Source of the DNA: Caldicellulosiruptor acetigenus
GTDB lineage: Bacteria > Bacillota > Thermoanaerobacteria > Caldicellulosiruptorales > Caldicellulosiruptoraceae
Direction: 5' to 3'
Assembly: GCF_026914305.1 (NCBI RefSeq)
Contig: NZ_CP113866.1
Coordinates: forward strand, 124,001-188,000
DNA length: 64,000 nucleotides
The notes under the pieces were generated by a model. The model worked only from the letters and a program-made list of their open reading frames with translations. It had not been told where the DNA came from and ran no database searches. Shown here in pieces: positions 27,930-37,369 of this stretch; positions within the stretch are counted from its first letter, which is position 1; each line of letters starts with the position of its first letter. Both the position numbers and the translations under genes were made by a program.

Positions 27930-28421
27930 AAATTAACAATTATCAAGGGAGTAACTAAAGACAAGTTCGAACCAGGATCAAAAATAAAAAGAGCAGATTT
28001 TGTAGCGCTTATTGTAAGAACCTTAGGTATAAATATGGCTGTAGATGATAATTTCAGTGATGTATCTAAGGATGCATATTATTACAATGAAGTAGGTATA
28101 GCTAAAAAGTTGGGTATTGTAAAAGGAACAGGGAACAATAATTTTAAACCAGAAGATCCAATTACAAGAGAAGAAATGATGGTTATAATCAGCAGGGTAC
28201 TTAATATCTGCAATGCTAAAGTCGAAAAAGGAGACAAAAACGAATTGGCAATTTATAACGATAGGGATATGATAAGTGAATATGCAATTGAAGATGTTGC
28301 AACTTTGATTAAGAATGGGATTATAAAAGGTTCACAAAATAATATAAAACCCAAAGCTATCACTACAAGAGCTGAAGCAGCAGTTGTAATATACAGGCTA
28401 GTAAACCTCCTCCTAAATTAA
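27930..28421 (+). pseudogene. C-terminal remnant of an S-layer-homology (SLH) protein
   Basis: The frame is open from 27930, right after an in-frame TAA, and has no ATG or ribosome binding site before 28035. Translation gives the end of one SLH repeat (IIKGVTKDKFEPGSKIKRAD), a complete second repeat (NFSDVSKDAYYYNEVGIAKK, then LGIVKGTG, ITREEMMVI) and a third (NGIIKGSQ, ITTRAEAAVVIYRL). SLH triplets anchor exported enzymes or S-layer proteins to the cell wall, usually at one end of a large protein. The catalytic part and start are missing, so this is a 5'-truncated gene. A hairpin at 28437 is probably its original terminator. Confidence 0.8.
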
Positions 28422-28436
28422 TATAGATTTGTGAAG

Positions 28437-28488
28437 GGAGCATCTGTGGCACAGTCTTTTAAAAACAACCAATTGCCACAGGTGCTCC
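28437..28488 (+). terminator. Hairpin terminator after the SLH remnant
   Basis: A 15-bp stem (28437-28451 with 28474-28488, one G-U pair) with a 22-base loop lies 15 bp after the stop. Only a short T-rich tail follows. It isolates the LacI-type gene downstream. Confidence 0.7.
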
Positions 28489-28527
28489 TCATTAATTTAA
28501 ACTTGAAAAAATTTTTTAAAAACATAC

Positions 28528-28577
28528 TTGACAAGGAAGTTATTTATGATATAATGATAACTGTAATGGGTTACAGT
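28528..28577 (+). promoter_or_regulatory. Sigma-A promoter with overlapping palindromic operator for the LacI-type gene
   Basis: TTGACA (28528-28533), a 16-bp spacer and TATAAT (28550-28555) form a near-ideal promoter. Immediately downstream is an 18-bp palindrome, ACTGTAATGGGTTACAGT (28560-28577), covering the expected transcription start. A repressor bound here would block initiation, so autoregulation by the LacI-family protein is the simplest reading. Confidence 0.8.
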
Positions 28578-28629
28578 TTTAATTTTATTAATCAACATTA
28601 ACAAATGATCTGCAAAGAGGTCTTAAGAA

Positions 28630-29640
28630 ATGAAAAAAAATCGTGTCACCATTTATGATATAGCAAAGGAAGCAAATGTCTCAGTTGCGACTGTGTCACG
28701 AGTTATCAATAATAGTGGTCCGGTCAAAAAAGAGAAAAAAGAAGAAATATTGAGAATTATCCAGAAGTATAATTATACTCCTAATGTGTTGGCAAGAAGT
28801 TTAATTACCAATCAAACGAAACTAATCGGTGTTATATTACCAGATATTATAAATCCTTTTTTTAACCAACTATGTATAGAAGTCGAAAAGAATGCTCATC
28901 GACATGGTTACAATGTTATCCTTTGTAATTCATTTAGCAATTATGATTTGGAATCAGTCTATATAAGATCTTTGCTTGAAAAACAAGTAGATGCAATTGT
29001 ATTCATGGCGGGCAGAATAACAAACTACAAGCTTAAAAAAAAGTACTTAGAAGAATTAGTTTTAGCGAAAGAAAGAACTTATATTGTTACAATAAATGGT
29101 ATATATCAGGATGTCTGTAATTGCAATATAGTTACTGATGAAAAAAAGGGATTAGAAGAATTAATGCAGCTCATATCTAAGAAGGGATACAGAAAAGTTG
29201 GATTTATTTTGGGCGAAAAAAATATAAGTGCAACAGAAGATAAAAAAAGATGGTTTTTGGAATATGCCGAAATGTTTAATTTAAGAACAAGAAAGGAATG
29301 GTTGATAGAAGCGGGGTTTACATTTGAAGCTGGGAAAAAAGGCGCTGACTATATTACAAGTCAAGCAGAAATTCCTGAAGTAATTATGTGTGTGAATGAT
29401 ATTGTTGCAGTAGGTGCATTGAAAAAGCTTCAAGAAAAAAAATTCAAAGTCCCTGAAGACATAAAAATAACAGGGTTTGATGATATTGAAATAGGGAAAT
29501 ATCTTTCACCATCTTTAACTACTGTAAACCAAAACTATGAGCAGATAGGCAAAAAAGTTATAGAGGAAATCATAAAAAAGGATAGTAAAACAAAAACAAT
29601 ATTAATTCCTACAAAATTGGTTGAAAGAGAATCGTGCTGA
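28630..29640 (+). CDS. LacI-family transcriptional regulator
   Basis: Repressor-type regulator of 336 residues. The N-terminal DNA-binding helix-turn-helix and hinge are textbook (VTIYDIAKEANVSVATVSRV, residues about 5-24, then NYTPNVLARSL). The remainder is a type 1 periplasmic-binding-like effector domain: LIGVILPDIINPFF, VDAIVFMAGR, VIMCVNDIVAVGALKKL and ITGFDDIEIGKYLSPSLTTV. AGAGGTC precedes the ATG. It sits upstream of the GH30/transporter genes and is likely to control them and itself. The effector is unknown. Confidence 0.93.
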   Translation: MKKNRVTIYDIAKEANVSVATVSRVINNSGPVKKEKKEEILRIIQKYNYTPNVLARSLITNQTKLIGVILPDIINPFFNQLCIEVEKNAHRHGYNVILCNSFSNYDLESVYIRSLLEKQVDAIVFMAGRITNYKLKKKYLEELVLAKERTYIVTINGIYQDVCNCNIVTDEKKGLEELMQLISKKGYRKVGFILGEKNISATEDKKRWFLEYAEMFNLRTRKEWLIEAGFTFEAGKKGADYITSQAEIPEVIMCVNDIVAVGALKKLQEKKFKVPEDIKITGFDDIEIGKYLSPSLTTVNQNYEQIGKKVIEEIIKKDSKTKTILIPTKLVERESC

Positions 29641-29810
29641 TAAAAAGTTTGTTTAAGTTTTATTAAGAAAAACAAAAAAAGAGGGAAAAATAACCCCTCT
29701 TTCAAAATGATAGTCAAAATCAAATTTTATATATACACACAAAACCCCATCTTAATTTTTATTATAGTTCAAAACCAGCGAAAAGTAAAGAAACAAAAAG
29801 AGGTGATGTA

Positions 29811-31271
29811 ATGAAAAAGAGAGTTTGTAGAAAAATTCTGTGTTTTTTAATTGTAGTTGCAATTAGCTTTTACTTTTTAGTAGTGAGGAGAGATACTAAT
29901 ATGGTTTTAAGCAATGTGCAAGCAAGTCCCCAAAATTTAGAAATTTGGCTTACCACGGTTGACCAAAAAAATCTTCTTAAAAAGCAAAACACAAGTGATT
30001 TTGTTAAGAAAAATGTTAACAAATCAAAGTATATTATTAAGATTGACCCCAAAAAGAAATATCAAACCATGGAAGGTTTTGGTGCCTCATTAACAGATGC
30101 ATCTGCATATCTTATTGCTAAGGTATTACCAGAGAATGAAAGAGAAAAAGTCTTAAAAAAACTTTTTGATTACAAAGAAGGTATAGGAATCTCTTTTTTG
30201 AGGCAACCTATGGGAGCAAGTGATTATGCAACAAAGATCTATTCTTACGATGATATGCCAAAAGGTGAAAGTGATTTTGAAATGAAACATTTTAGCATTA
30301 ATCATGATAAGGAATACATAATCCCACTTTTAAAAAAGGCGGTGCAAATTAATAAACAGTTAAAGATTATGGCAACTCCTTGGAGTCCGCCAGGATGGAT
30401 GAAGACTACAGATAGTATGATAGGAGGTAGTCTTTGGCCAGATTGCTACGAAGCATATGCAAATTATTTTGTTAAGTTTATCAATGAGTACAAAAAAGAA
30501 GGAATAGAAATATATGCTATTACACCACAAAACGAGCCATTGTATGTGCCACCTCACTATCCGGGGATGTCCATGAGCGCAGAAGAACAGGCAGAATTTA
30601 TAAAGAATTATCTTGGTCCAGCTTTTAAGAAAAATAATATAAAAACTAAGATATTATGCTATGACCATAACTGGGATGTTCCAGAATATGTTATGACAGT
30701 TTATAAGGATAAAGAGGCGTATAAATACATTTCAGGTTCTGCTTGGCATTGCTATGCAGGAAGTCATGAGACAATGACCAAAATTCATAACCTTTTTCCA
30801 GACAAAGAGATTTGGTTTACGGAAGCATCAGGTGGTGAATGGATACCAGCATTTGAAAAGGCTTTTCTTGACCAAATGATGCATGTTATACGTGCACCAA
30901 GAAACTGGGCAGAGACAGTGGTGTGGTGGAACATAGCACTTGATGAAAATAACGGACCAACAGTTTTACCACATAGTACTTGCCGCGGTTTAGTTAAAAT
31001 TGAGCAGAAAACAAAGAAGGTCATATACAATGTAGATTATTATACTCTTGGCCATATAAGTAAATTTGTGAAACCTGGAGCTGTTCGAATAGATTCAAAT
31101 ACCTACCAAAACGATTTAGAAAATGTTGCATTTTTAAATCCTGATAAATCTGTAGTGCTTATAATATCCAACAGAACATCTGAAAATAAAATTGCAACAG
31201 TTCAATACTTGAACAAAAATTTTAATATATATATTCCAGCAAAAGCAGCCATGACTTTGTGTTGGAAGTAA
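29811..31271 (+). CDS. GH30 glycoside hydrolase, exported or membrane-anchored
   Basis: Enzyme of 486 residues from the glucosylceramidase / endo-beta-1,6-glucanase family GH30. A hydrophobic N-terminal segment (about 7-24) should export it, as a signal peptide or anchor. Family signatures are MEGFGASLTDASAYLI, ATPWSPPGWMKT, the acid/base loop TPQNEP (Glu242) and the nucleophile loop WFTEASGGEW (Glu338). AGAGGTGATG precedes the ATG. The next genes encode an ABC transporter, and a second, cytoplasmic GH30 enzyme follows, suggesting outside cleavage followed by inside trimming. Substrate candidates are beta-1,6-glucan or beta-glucosides; sequence does not decide. Confidence 0.88.
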   Translation: MKKRVCRKILCFLIVVAISFYFLVVRRDTNMVLSNVQASPQNLEIWLTTVDQKNLLKKQNTSDFVKKNVNKSKYIIKIDPKKKYQTMEGFGASLTDASAYLIAKVLPENEREKVLKKLFDYKEGIGISFLRQPMGASDYATKIYSYDDMPKGESDFEMKHFSINHDKEYIIPLLKKAVQINKQLKIMATPWSPPGWMKTTDSMIGGSLWPDCYEAYANYFVKFINEYKKEGIEIYAITPQNEPLYVPPHYPGMSMSAEEQAEFIKNYLGPAFKKNNIKTKILCYDHNWDVPEYVMTVYKDKEAYKYISGSAWHCYAGSHETMTKIHNLFPDKEIWFTEASGGEWIPAFEKAFLDQMMHVIRAPRNWAETVVWWNIALDENNGPTVLPHSTCRGLVKIEQKTKKVIYNVDYYTLGHISKFVKPGAVRIDSNTYQNDLENVAFLNPDKSVVLIISNRTSENKIATVQYLNKNFNIYIPAKAAMTLCWK

Positions 31272-31296
31272 TAGTTTGATATGGAGGTATATATAG

Positions 31297-32229
31297 ATGA
31301 GTTCTAAAAGCAAATCTAATGCTTGGAAAACATTTAAACAGAATAAAACACTAGTTATTATGAGCCTTCCCGCAATAGTTTTCTTTTTCATTTTTTCCTA
31401 TATACCAATGCCAGGCATTTACATTGCTTTTACAGACTATAGATATGACCTTGGAATATTTAAAAGCCCATTTGTTGGATTTGAAAATTTCAGGTTTTTG
31501 ATTGAATCAGGAGATTTATTGAGACTTGTGAGAAATACAGTCTTGTATAACATTGCTTTTATATTAGTGGGTAATATATTTCAAATATTTTTGGCACTTC
31601 TTCTAAATGAAATAAATAATAGAACGTATAGAAAGATTACACAATCTTTTATGCTTCTTCCGCATTTTATTTCATATGTGCTGGTAGGACTTTTTGTCTA
31701 CAATGTTATGAATTATGATTATGGACTGTTAAACATTTTATTAAAGAAAGTGGGTTTAAATCCTATTCCTACTTATTCTAATCCAGATATATGGCCGTAT
31801 GTGCTTGTTGCAGTAAATCTATGGAAAAATGCAGGGTATGGTTCTATTATTTATTTTGCAACATTGACATCTATTGATCCAGAGATTATCGAATCTGCTA
31901 TGATTGATGGTGCATCTCATGTCCAGAAAATAAGATATATTTTGCTTCCATTGCTCAGACCTACTTTTGTTATCTTACTTTTATTTTCTCTTGGTGGGAT
32001 TTTGAGGGGAGATTTTGGACTCTTCTATAATGTTGTAGGTGCTACAAATGCGCTTTTGTATGAAAAAACAGATATTATTGAAACATTTGTTTTTAGATCA
32101 TTGGTCAATGATTTCAATTTTTCCATGGCAAGTGCAGTAAGTTTTTTCCAGTCAGTATTTGGATTTTTCTTAGTAGTATTTACAAACTGGCTTGTTAAAA
32201 AGATTGAACCTGATTATGCGTTGTTCTAA
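31297..32229 (+). CDS. LplB-type sugar ABC transporter permease
   Basis: Membrane protein of 310 residues with about six helices, of the LplB/YteP group that imports complex oligosaccharides. The start of the protein (NKTLVIMSLPAIVFFFIFSY, then PMPGIYIAFTDYRYD) is characteristic. The EAA loop is ESAMIDGASHVQKIRYILLP. GGAGGT lies upstream of the ATG, 25 bp after the GH30 gene, so the genes are probably co-transcribed. Partner of the permease at 32272 and the binding protein at 33264. Confidence 0.92.
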   Translation: MSSKSKSNAWKTFKQNKTLVIMSLPAIVFFFIFSYIPMPGIYIAFTDYRYDLGIFKSPFVGFENFRFLIESGDLLRLVRNTVLYNIAFILVGNIFQIFLALLLNEINNRTYRKITQSFMLLPHFISYVLVGLFVYNVMNYDYGLLNILLKKVGLNPIPTYSNPDIWPYVLVAVNLWKNAGYGSIIYFATLTSIDPEIIESAMIDGASHVQKIRYILLPLLRPTFVILLLFSLGGILRGDFGLFYNVVGATNALLYEKTDIIETFVFRSLVNDFNFSMASAVSFFQSVFGFFLVVFTNWLVKKIEPDYALF

Positions 32230-32271
32230 GAGCAAAATCTTTATTAGCTCTTGGTCAGGAGGAAAATAAAA

Positions 32272-33183
32272 ATGGAGAGAATAGAAAAATCTGCATCATA
32301 TAAAATGTCAGCATCAGATATAAACTTAAAAATTTTAGCATATACAGTTGTGGGAATTTTTGCATTGATATGCCTTATTCCATTTGTTGTTATGACCTCA
32401 TCTTCTTTTAATTTAGAGAGCGACATTATAAAAAACGGATATTGTTTATTTCCGCGCAAGTTTTCGCTCTTAGCATATAAAGTAATATTCAGTGCCCCTG
32501 ATAGACTCATTGGTTCTTATATCTTGACAATTTGCAACACCCTGCTTGGGACTACAATAGGACTATTTTTGATATCAATGACAGGATATGTTCTACAAAG
32601 ACCGGACTATGCATATAGAAATGCTATATCATTTTACATTTATTTTACTACACTTTTTTCAGGTGGACTTGTACCATACTATCTGCTGATAACAAGAGGA
32701 TTGCATCTAAAAGACAATTATTTGGTGCTTTTAATTCCTGGTCTAATGAATCCATGGCTTATTATTCTAATGAAAAACTTTATGAAGTCAATTCCACATG
32801 AAATAACTGAATCGGCAAAAATTGATGGGGCAGGAGACTTTACAATATTTATCAAGCTAATACTTCCTCTTGCTAAACCTGCTCTTGCAACTGTTGGACT
32901 GTTTTTAGCACTGGGATATTGGAATGAGTGGTTCAATGGAATGCTCTTTTTATCCACAACAATGAAATACAAGCCTTTGCAGCTTTACTTATATGAAATT
33001 ATCACCAAAGCAGATATGCTCAGAAATACACCTGCAAGCAAGTATATTCCACCACAAAATCTACCGACAGAAACTGCAAAATTGGCAACTGCTGTTATTG
33101 CGACAGGTCCGATTGTGCTTGCATATCCATTTGTTCAGAGATATTTCATAAAAGGTATTACTATTGGTGCTGTAAAAGGTTAA
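32272..33183 (+). CDS. YtcP-type sugar ABC transporter permease
   Basis: Second permease of the LplB/YtcP pair, 303 residues. The ATG at 32272 has AGGAGG at 32257-32262; the frame upstream to 32251 is not needed. The EAA loop is ESAKIDGAGDFTIFIKLILP and the end KGITIGAVKG is the group signature. No ATPase gene is present in the operon. Confidence 0.92.
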   Translation: MERIEKSASYKMSASDINLKILAYTVVGIFALICLIPFVVMTSSSFNLESDIIKNGYCLFPRKFSLLAYKVIFSAPDRLIGSYILTICNTLLGTTIGLFLISMTGYVLQRPDYAYRNAISFYIYFTTLFSGGLVPYYLLITRGLHLKDNYLVLLIPGLMNPWLIILMKNFMKSIPHEITESAKIDGAGDFTIFIKLILPLAKPALATVGLFLALGYWNEWFNGMLFLSTTMKYKPLQLYLYEIITKADMLRNTPASKYIPPQNLPTETAKLATAVIATGPIVLAYPFVQRYFIKGITIGAVKG

Positions 33184-33263
33184 GGTATTGGCTTCAATTC
33201 CCTGAATGGCTGAGGGAATTGAAAATAAATTATAAAATTAATACTTACAGGAGGTGTTATTTA

Positions 33264-34808
33264 ATGAAGATTAAAAAGCTTGTGGGAATTTTCGTTGTTT
33301 TAGCATTTTTGACTATAGTTGTATTGTCAAATGTCAATGTTTTGGGAAGTGTTAAAAAACCTTCTACCTATGTTGTAATTAAGTATTACGTAATGGGCGA
33401 CCCACCTCAAAATGACCAGGTGCAAAAAGCTCAGGAAGAGTGGAACAAGATACTGAAACAGACAATTAATACTGGAATGGAAATTAAATTTATTGGGTGG
33501 GCTGATTGGTACACAAAATATAATCTGCTTCTTGCATCAGGAGAACCTCTCGATTTAGTTTATACTTCCTCAACATGGCTTAATATGTGGGGTAATGCTC
33601 AAAAAGGTGCTTTTAAAGAATTAGATGATTTACTTCCAAAATATGCTCCAAAACTATGGAAGCAAGTAAAGCCTGAAGAGTGGGACCAGGTAAGGTATAA
33701 AGGTAAAATAATTGCTGTGCCAGAAAATTTATTTACTCACTATGTCAACAATGGATTTGTCTACAGAGGAGACTGGGCTAAAAAGTTTGGCATCAAGCTT
33801 CCTATCAAAGATTGGTATACTTTTGGAAAGTACTTAGAAGGTATAAAGAAAAATCTACCTGGTGTAATTCCTTATGATGTAACTGGAAATTCAAGCAAAG
33901 CGTCTGAGTTATTTAGCGGCTGGGTAATATCAAATACAGATGCAGTTGAGCTTCCAATTGACACAGGTGGTCACAAACTATTTTGGGGCAAGTCGTATAA
34001 GGATAAATATACCCTTTATTCACCAGTATTTGACAAGACATTTGAAGAATATGCAAAACTTATGAAACAGTGGGCAAGCAAAGGATTCTGGCGCGAAGAT
34101 GTTTTGAACTTTAAGGGTGATACTACACAGCTGCTATATGAAGGTAAGACCGGTGCTGAAAGAGCTCATCCCGATTCATTTAGTGGTTTAAGGCGAGAAA
34201 TGGACAAGAGGCAACCTGGTTCTGATTTGCAGTTCTTCGCGTTTAGTGATACAAGAAACAACCTTGTAAAACAGCCAATAACCCAGGATGCTATTGCAGT
34301 GGGAAGATATAGCAAGTATCCAGACAGGGCATTGATGGTGCTTGAACAAATTAGAACTAATCAAAAGGTTTATAGGCTTTTGCACTATGGCCGTGAAGGT
34401 GTAAACTATTGGATTAAAGATGGGAAATATTATACTCCTCCAAACTTTGATTCAAATAAATATGGTTTTTGGACAAATGCATGGGGAACAAGGATAGATG
34501 CTTTCGTGCTACCGTCAATAAATGAATGGGAAGGTCTTAAGGAGTACTATGCAAGATACAACAAAATTGCAAAACCATATCCATATGGAAGACTTGTACT
34601 TGATTTAAAATCAATTCAACCCCAAATTGCTGCATTGTCTAATGTAACAAGCACCTTGGGAACAGCTATAAGTTTTGGAAAGGTAAATGACCCAGTAAAA
34701 GCTGTAGAAGAATATAGAGCAAAACTCAAAAGAGCAGGTTATGATAAGGTATTTAAGGAAATTCAACGCCAGCTATTAGAGTTTAAGAAACTTGAAACAG
34801 GCAAATAA
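33264..34808 (+). CDS. LplA-type extracellular oligosaccharide-binding protein
   Basis: Solute-binding protein of 514 residues, the long form typical of LplA-type transporters. The ATG at 33264 (MKIKKLVG) has AGGAGGTG at 33249-33256. A signal sequence (about 6-25) is followed directly by the mature region with no lipobox cysteine. Features such as IKYYVMGDPP, LASGEPLDLVYTS and NEWEGLKEYY fit the family. It follows the two permeases and precedes a clear terminator, completing the transporter. The substrate is presumably the product of the upstream GH30 enzyme. Confidence 0.88.
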   Translation: MKIKKLVGIFVVLAFLTIVVLSNVNVLGSVKKPSTYVVIKYYVMGDPPQNDQVQKAQEEWNKILKQTINTGMEIKFIGWADWYTKYNLLLASGEPLDLVYTSSTWLNMWGNAQKGAFKELDDLLPKYAPKLWKQVKPEEWDQVRYKGKIIAVPENLFTHYVNNGFVYRGDWAKKFGIKLPIKDWYTFGKYLEGIKKNLPGVIPYDVTGNSSKASELFSGWVISNTDAVELPIDTGGHKLFWGKSYKDKYTLYSPVFDKTFEEYAKLMKQWASKGFWREDVLNFKGDTTQLLYEGKTGAERAHPDSFSGLRREMDKRQPGSDLQFFAFSDTRNNLVKQPITQDAIAVGRYSKYPDRALMVLEQIRTNQKVYRLLHYGREGVNYWIKDGKYYTPPNFDSNKYGFWTNAWGTRIDAFVLPSINEWEGLKEYYARYNKIAKPYPYGRLVLDLKSIQPQIAALSNVTSTLGTAISFGKVNDPVKAVEEYRAKLKRAGYDKVFKEIQRQLLEFKKLETGK

Positions 34809-34861
34809 TGGTCCCGGCAAAATCAGCAATTACATTCAAATGGTATTAATTGGTTTTGTAG

Positions 34862-34899
34862 CGGGACACTTTTAACGGGTGTCCCGTGCCTATTTTTTT
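34862..34899 (+). terminator. Rho-independent terminator of the GH30 transporter operon
   Basis: CGGGACAC (34862-34869) pairs with GTGTCCCG (34879-34886) and is followed by TGCCTATTTTTTTC. It separates the transporter operon from the next GH30 gene. Confidence 0.85.
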
Positions 34900-35024
34900 C
34901 AACAAAATTGAGACCTTTTCTAAAATTCAGTGTATTTACTCGAAAAAAGCTCTTGAAGTAGAATGAATATATATTCCAGCACTAACTCATTTAATTAGAA
35001 ATCCAAAAGGGGGTAGAATTAAAG

Positions 35025-36365
35025 ATGTTCAAAAAAATTGCATGTTACATAACCGCAAAGGATTACAATAGTCCTTTTCAGCAAGTAGACAATGTAAAAG
35101 AGTGTGAAAAAGTAGCAAAAGAGTCTGTTATAACAATTGAGCCATCCAGTACATTTCAAGAGGTAATAGGCTTTGGTGGAGCACTTACAGAGGCTGCCGC
35201 GGTAAATATACTGTCACTTTTACCACACCAGCAAGAAGAGATTTTAAGAGGATACTTTGACCCCAAAGAAGGGCTTGGCTATAAGCTTTGTAGAATCCAC
35301 ATGAACAGCTGTGATTTTTGTACAGGCAGCTACAGCTGTGATGATGTTGAAGGTGATACCGATCTAAAACATTTTAACATTGAAAGAGACAAAAAGATGG
35401 TAATTCCTCTTTTAAAAAGAATAAAGGAATATTGCAAAGACCTCAAAATCCTCGTTTCGCCATGGAGTCCGCCTGCATGGATGAAAACAAATGGTGATAT
35501 GTGCCATGGTGGAAAGCTAAAAGATGAGTATAAAAAAACATGGGCAAGGTTTTTCTGCAAATTCATAAAAGCATACAAAGAAGAAGGGATTGATATATGG
35601 GCTGTAACAGTTCAAAATGAGCCGATGGCAACTCAAGTGTGGGAGTCGTGCATATACACAGCTGAAGAAGAAAGAGATTTTGTGAAGAATTATTTGGGGC
35701 CGACTCTTGAGGAAGAAGGACTTAGCGATATAAAAATACTTATTTGGGATCACAACAAAGACATCATATATGACAGGGTAAAAACAATTTTGAGTGACAA
35801 AGACGCTGCCAAGTATGTGTGGGGAGTTGCATTCCACTGGTATGGAGGAGACCATTTTGACCAACTCAAAAAAATAAAAGAAGAGTTTCCTGATGTCAAT
35901 TTGGTGTTTACCGAAGGTTGTCAGGAAGGTGGAGTAAAGCTTGGTTCCTGGGAGCTTGGAGAAAGGTATGCTCATGAGATAATTGGTGATTTTAACAGTT
36001 ACACAATTGGATTTATGGATTGGAATATTGTCCTTGACACAATGGGTGGACCTAATCATGTAGGGAACTTTTGCGACGCTCCAATAATAGTTGATAAAGA
36101 CCAGAAAAAAATTTACTATCAAAATGCATATTATTATATAGGGCATTTTTCAAAATTCATAAGGCCGGGATCTAAAATAGTCAAAAGCAGCTGCAGTGAT
36201 GCAAGACTTGAGGTTTTGGCAGCAAAGAACCAGGACGATACTTTAGCAGTGGTTGTCTTTAATAAAAACCCAGAGGAAATAGAGTTTTGTATGGTCATTG
36301 GAGAGAAAATATTCTGTGGAAAGTCTCCAGCAAGGTCTATATTGACCATTGTTCTGGAAAGGTAA
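35025..36365 (+). CDS. GH30 glycoside hydrolase, cytoplasmic paralogue
   Basis: Enzyme of 446 residues, clearly related to the GH30 protein at 29811 but without any signal sequence. Conserved loops are VIGFGGALTEAAAVNI, SPWSPPAWMKT, the acid/base site TVQNEP (Glu199) and the nucleophile LVFTEGCQEGG (Glu297). AAGGGGGT lies upstream of the ATG. It follows a terminator, so it probably has its own promoter. It likely releases sugars from imported oligosaccharides or glucosides, but the exact linkage is not visible from sequence. Confidence 0.88.
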   Translation: MFKKIACYITAKDYNSPFQQVDNVKECEKVAKESVITIEPSSTFQEVIGFGGALTEAAAVNILSLLPHQQEEILRGYFDPKEGLGYKLCRIHMNSCDFCTGSYSCDDVEGDTDLKHFNIERDKKMVIPLLKRIKEYCKDLKILVSPWSPPAWMKTNGDMCHGGKLKDEYKKTWARFFCKFIKAYKEEGIDIWAVTVQNEPMATQVWESCIYTAEEERDFVKNYLGPTLEEEGLSDIKILIWDHNKDIIYDRVKTILSDKDAAKYVWGVAFHWYGGDHFDQLKKIKEEFPDVNLVFTEGCQEGGVKLGSWELGERYAHEIIGDFNSYTIGFMDWNIVLDTMGGPNHVGNFCDAPIIVDKDQKKIYYQNAYYYIGHFSKFIRPGSKIVKSSCSDARLEVLAAKNQDDTLAVVVFNKNPEEIEFCMVIGEKIFCGKSPARSILTIVLER

Positions 36366-36376
36366 AATATGAAATA

Positions 36377-36410
36377 AAAAGGGTGGGCGTTAAAAGCCCA
36401 CTTTTAATTT
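36377..36410 (+). terminator. Rho-independent terminator after the cytoplasmic GH30 gene
   Basis: GTGGGC and GCCCAC arms with flanking A and T runs (AAAAGGGTGGGC, 7-base loop, GCCCACTTTT, then AATTTT). It lies 11 bp after the stop codon. Confidence 0.75.
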
Positions 36411-36536
36411 TGAGAATTATAAAAAGTTCTGTATTATCAAATACTTGAGAATTATTAACATAGGCAAAATTAAAAGGTGATTCTTAAAACAAAAAAGTCA
36501 ATGTATGATTATAGATCTAAAGAAAGAAAAAATTTT

Positions 36537-37277
36537 TTAAAGCATATGCGCTGTAAACTCTATTAAAGTTTTGGCATTTTGAACCGCACAGCTATTTACA
36601 TCGTTGTTAAAATACACGTAAATTTCATTGCAGATTTTAAGATATTCTTCTATGTCTTTTGCTAATTCTTCAAGTTGTTCTTCTGAGTAACAAGAACTAA
36701 ATAAGGCTTCAGGGCCGTGCATTCTGATATATGCGAAGTCTGCTGTTATAACTTTTGCTTTAGGATATCGGGAAGAATCTGCTATTACCCAAGCCGTGTG
36801 TAAACTTTTCAAAATCTCATATACTTCTTCATCGCACCAACTTTTATGCCTGAACTCCAGCGCAAATCTATACGCTTCTTTTCCTCTTAAAAAGCTTATT
36901 AATCTTTGCAGATTTTCCTCATCTTTTTTAAAGCTTGGAGGGAATTGCAAGAGAATAGGACCAAGTTTTTCTTTGAGCAAATCTATCCTCTTTATAAAGT
37001 TCTCCCATTCTTCATCTACATCAGATAGCCTCTTTAAATGTGTTATAATCCGTGAAGCCTTAACAGAGAATATAAAACCTTCTGGAGTAGAATTATACCA
37101 GTTTATTATAGTTTTTTCCTGTGGCAGATGGTAAAATGAAGAATTTACTTCAGAAGTAGCAAAGTGTTTCGAATAAAACTCAAGCCTTTTTTCATAAGGA
37201 AGGTCAACAGGATAAAAAATTTCTTTCCAGTGAGAATATGACCAGCCAGATGTTCCTATATAAAGTTTTTTACCCAT
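36537..37277 (-). CDS. DUF72 (YecE-like) family protein
   Basis: Cytoplasmic protein of 246 residues. The start LYIGTSGWSYSHWKEIFYP and the motifs SEVNSSFYHLP, ILLQFPPSFKKDEENL, RFALEFRHKSW and YIRMHGP are the hallmarks of the DUF72 family, which has a TIM-barrel fold and no well-established reaction. Length is normal. A GAAGGA-type site precedes the ATG. It lies alone on the minus strand, with no visible link to the sugar genes on either side. Confidence 0.9.
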   Translation of the reverse strand: MGKKLYIGTSGWSYSHWKEIFYPVDLPYEKRLEFYSKHFATSEVNSSFYHLPQEKTIINWYNSTPEGFIFSVKASRIITHLKRLSDVDEEWENFIKRIDLLKEKLGPILLQFPPSFKKDEENLQRLISFLRGKEAYRFALEFRHKSWCDEEVYEILKSLHTAWVIADSSRYPKAKVITADFAYIRMHGPEALFSSCYSEEQLEELAKDIEEYLKICNEIYVYFNNDVNSCAVQNAKTLIEFTAHML

Positions 37278-37369
37278 CCTTCTATTCCTCCCATTGAACT
37301 TATAGGCCTTGCCTCAAAGTATATTTTTAAGGGACTGGTCATCATCCTTCTGGCAGCTCTATTTTTAAC

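Noticed and set aside
35517-36146. Open frame of 209 residues on the minus strand inside the cytoplasmic GH30 gene
   Set aside because: It lies antisense to a well-supported enzyme gene, has no family features and no ribosome site; it is a shadow of the codon pattern on the other strand.
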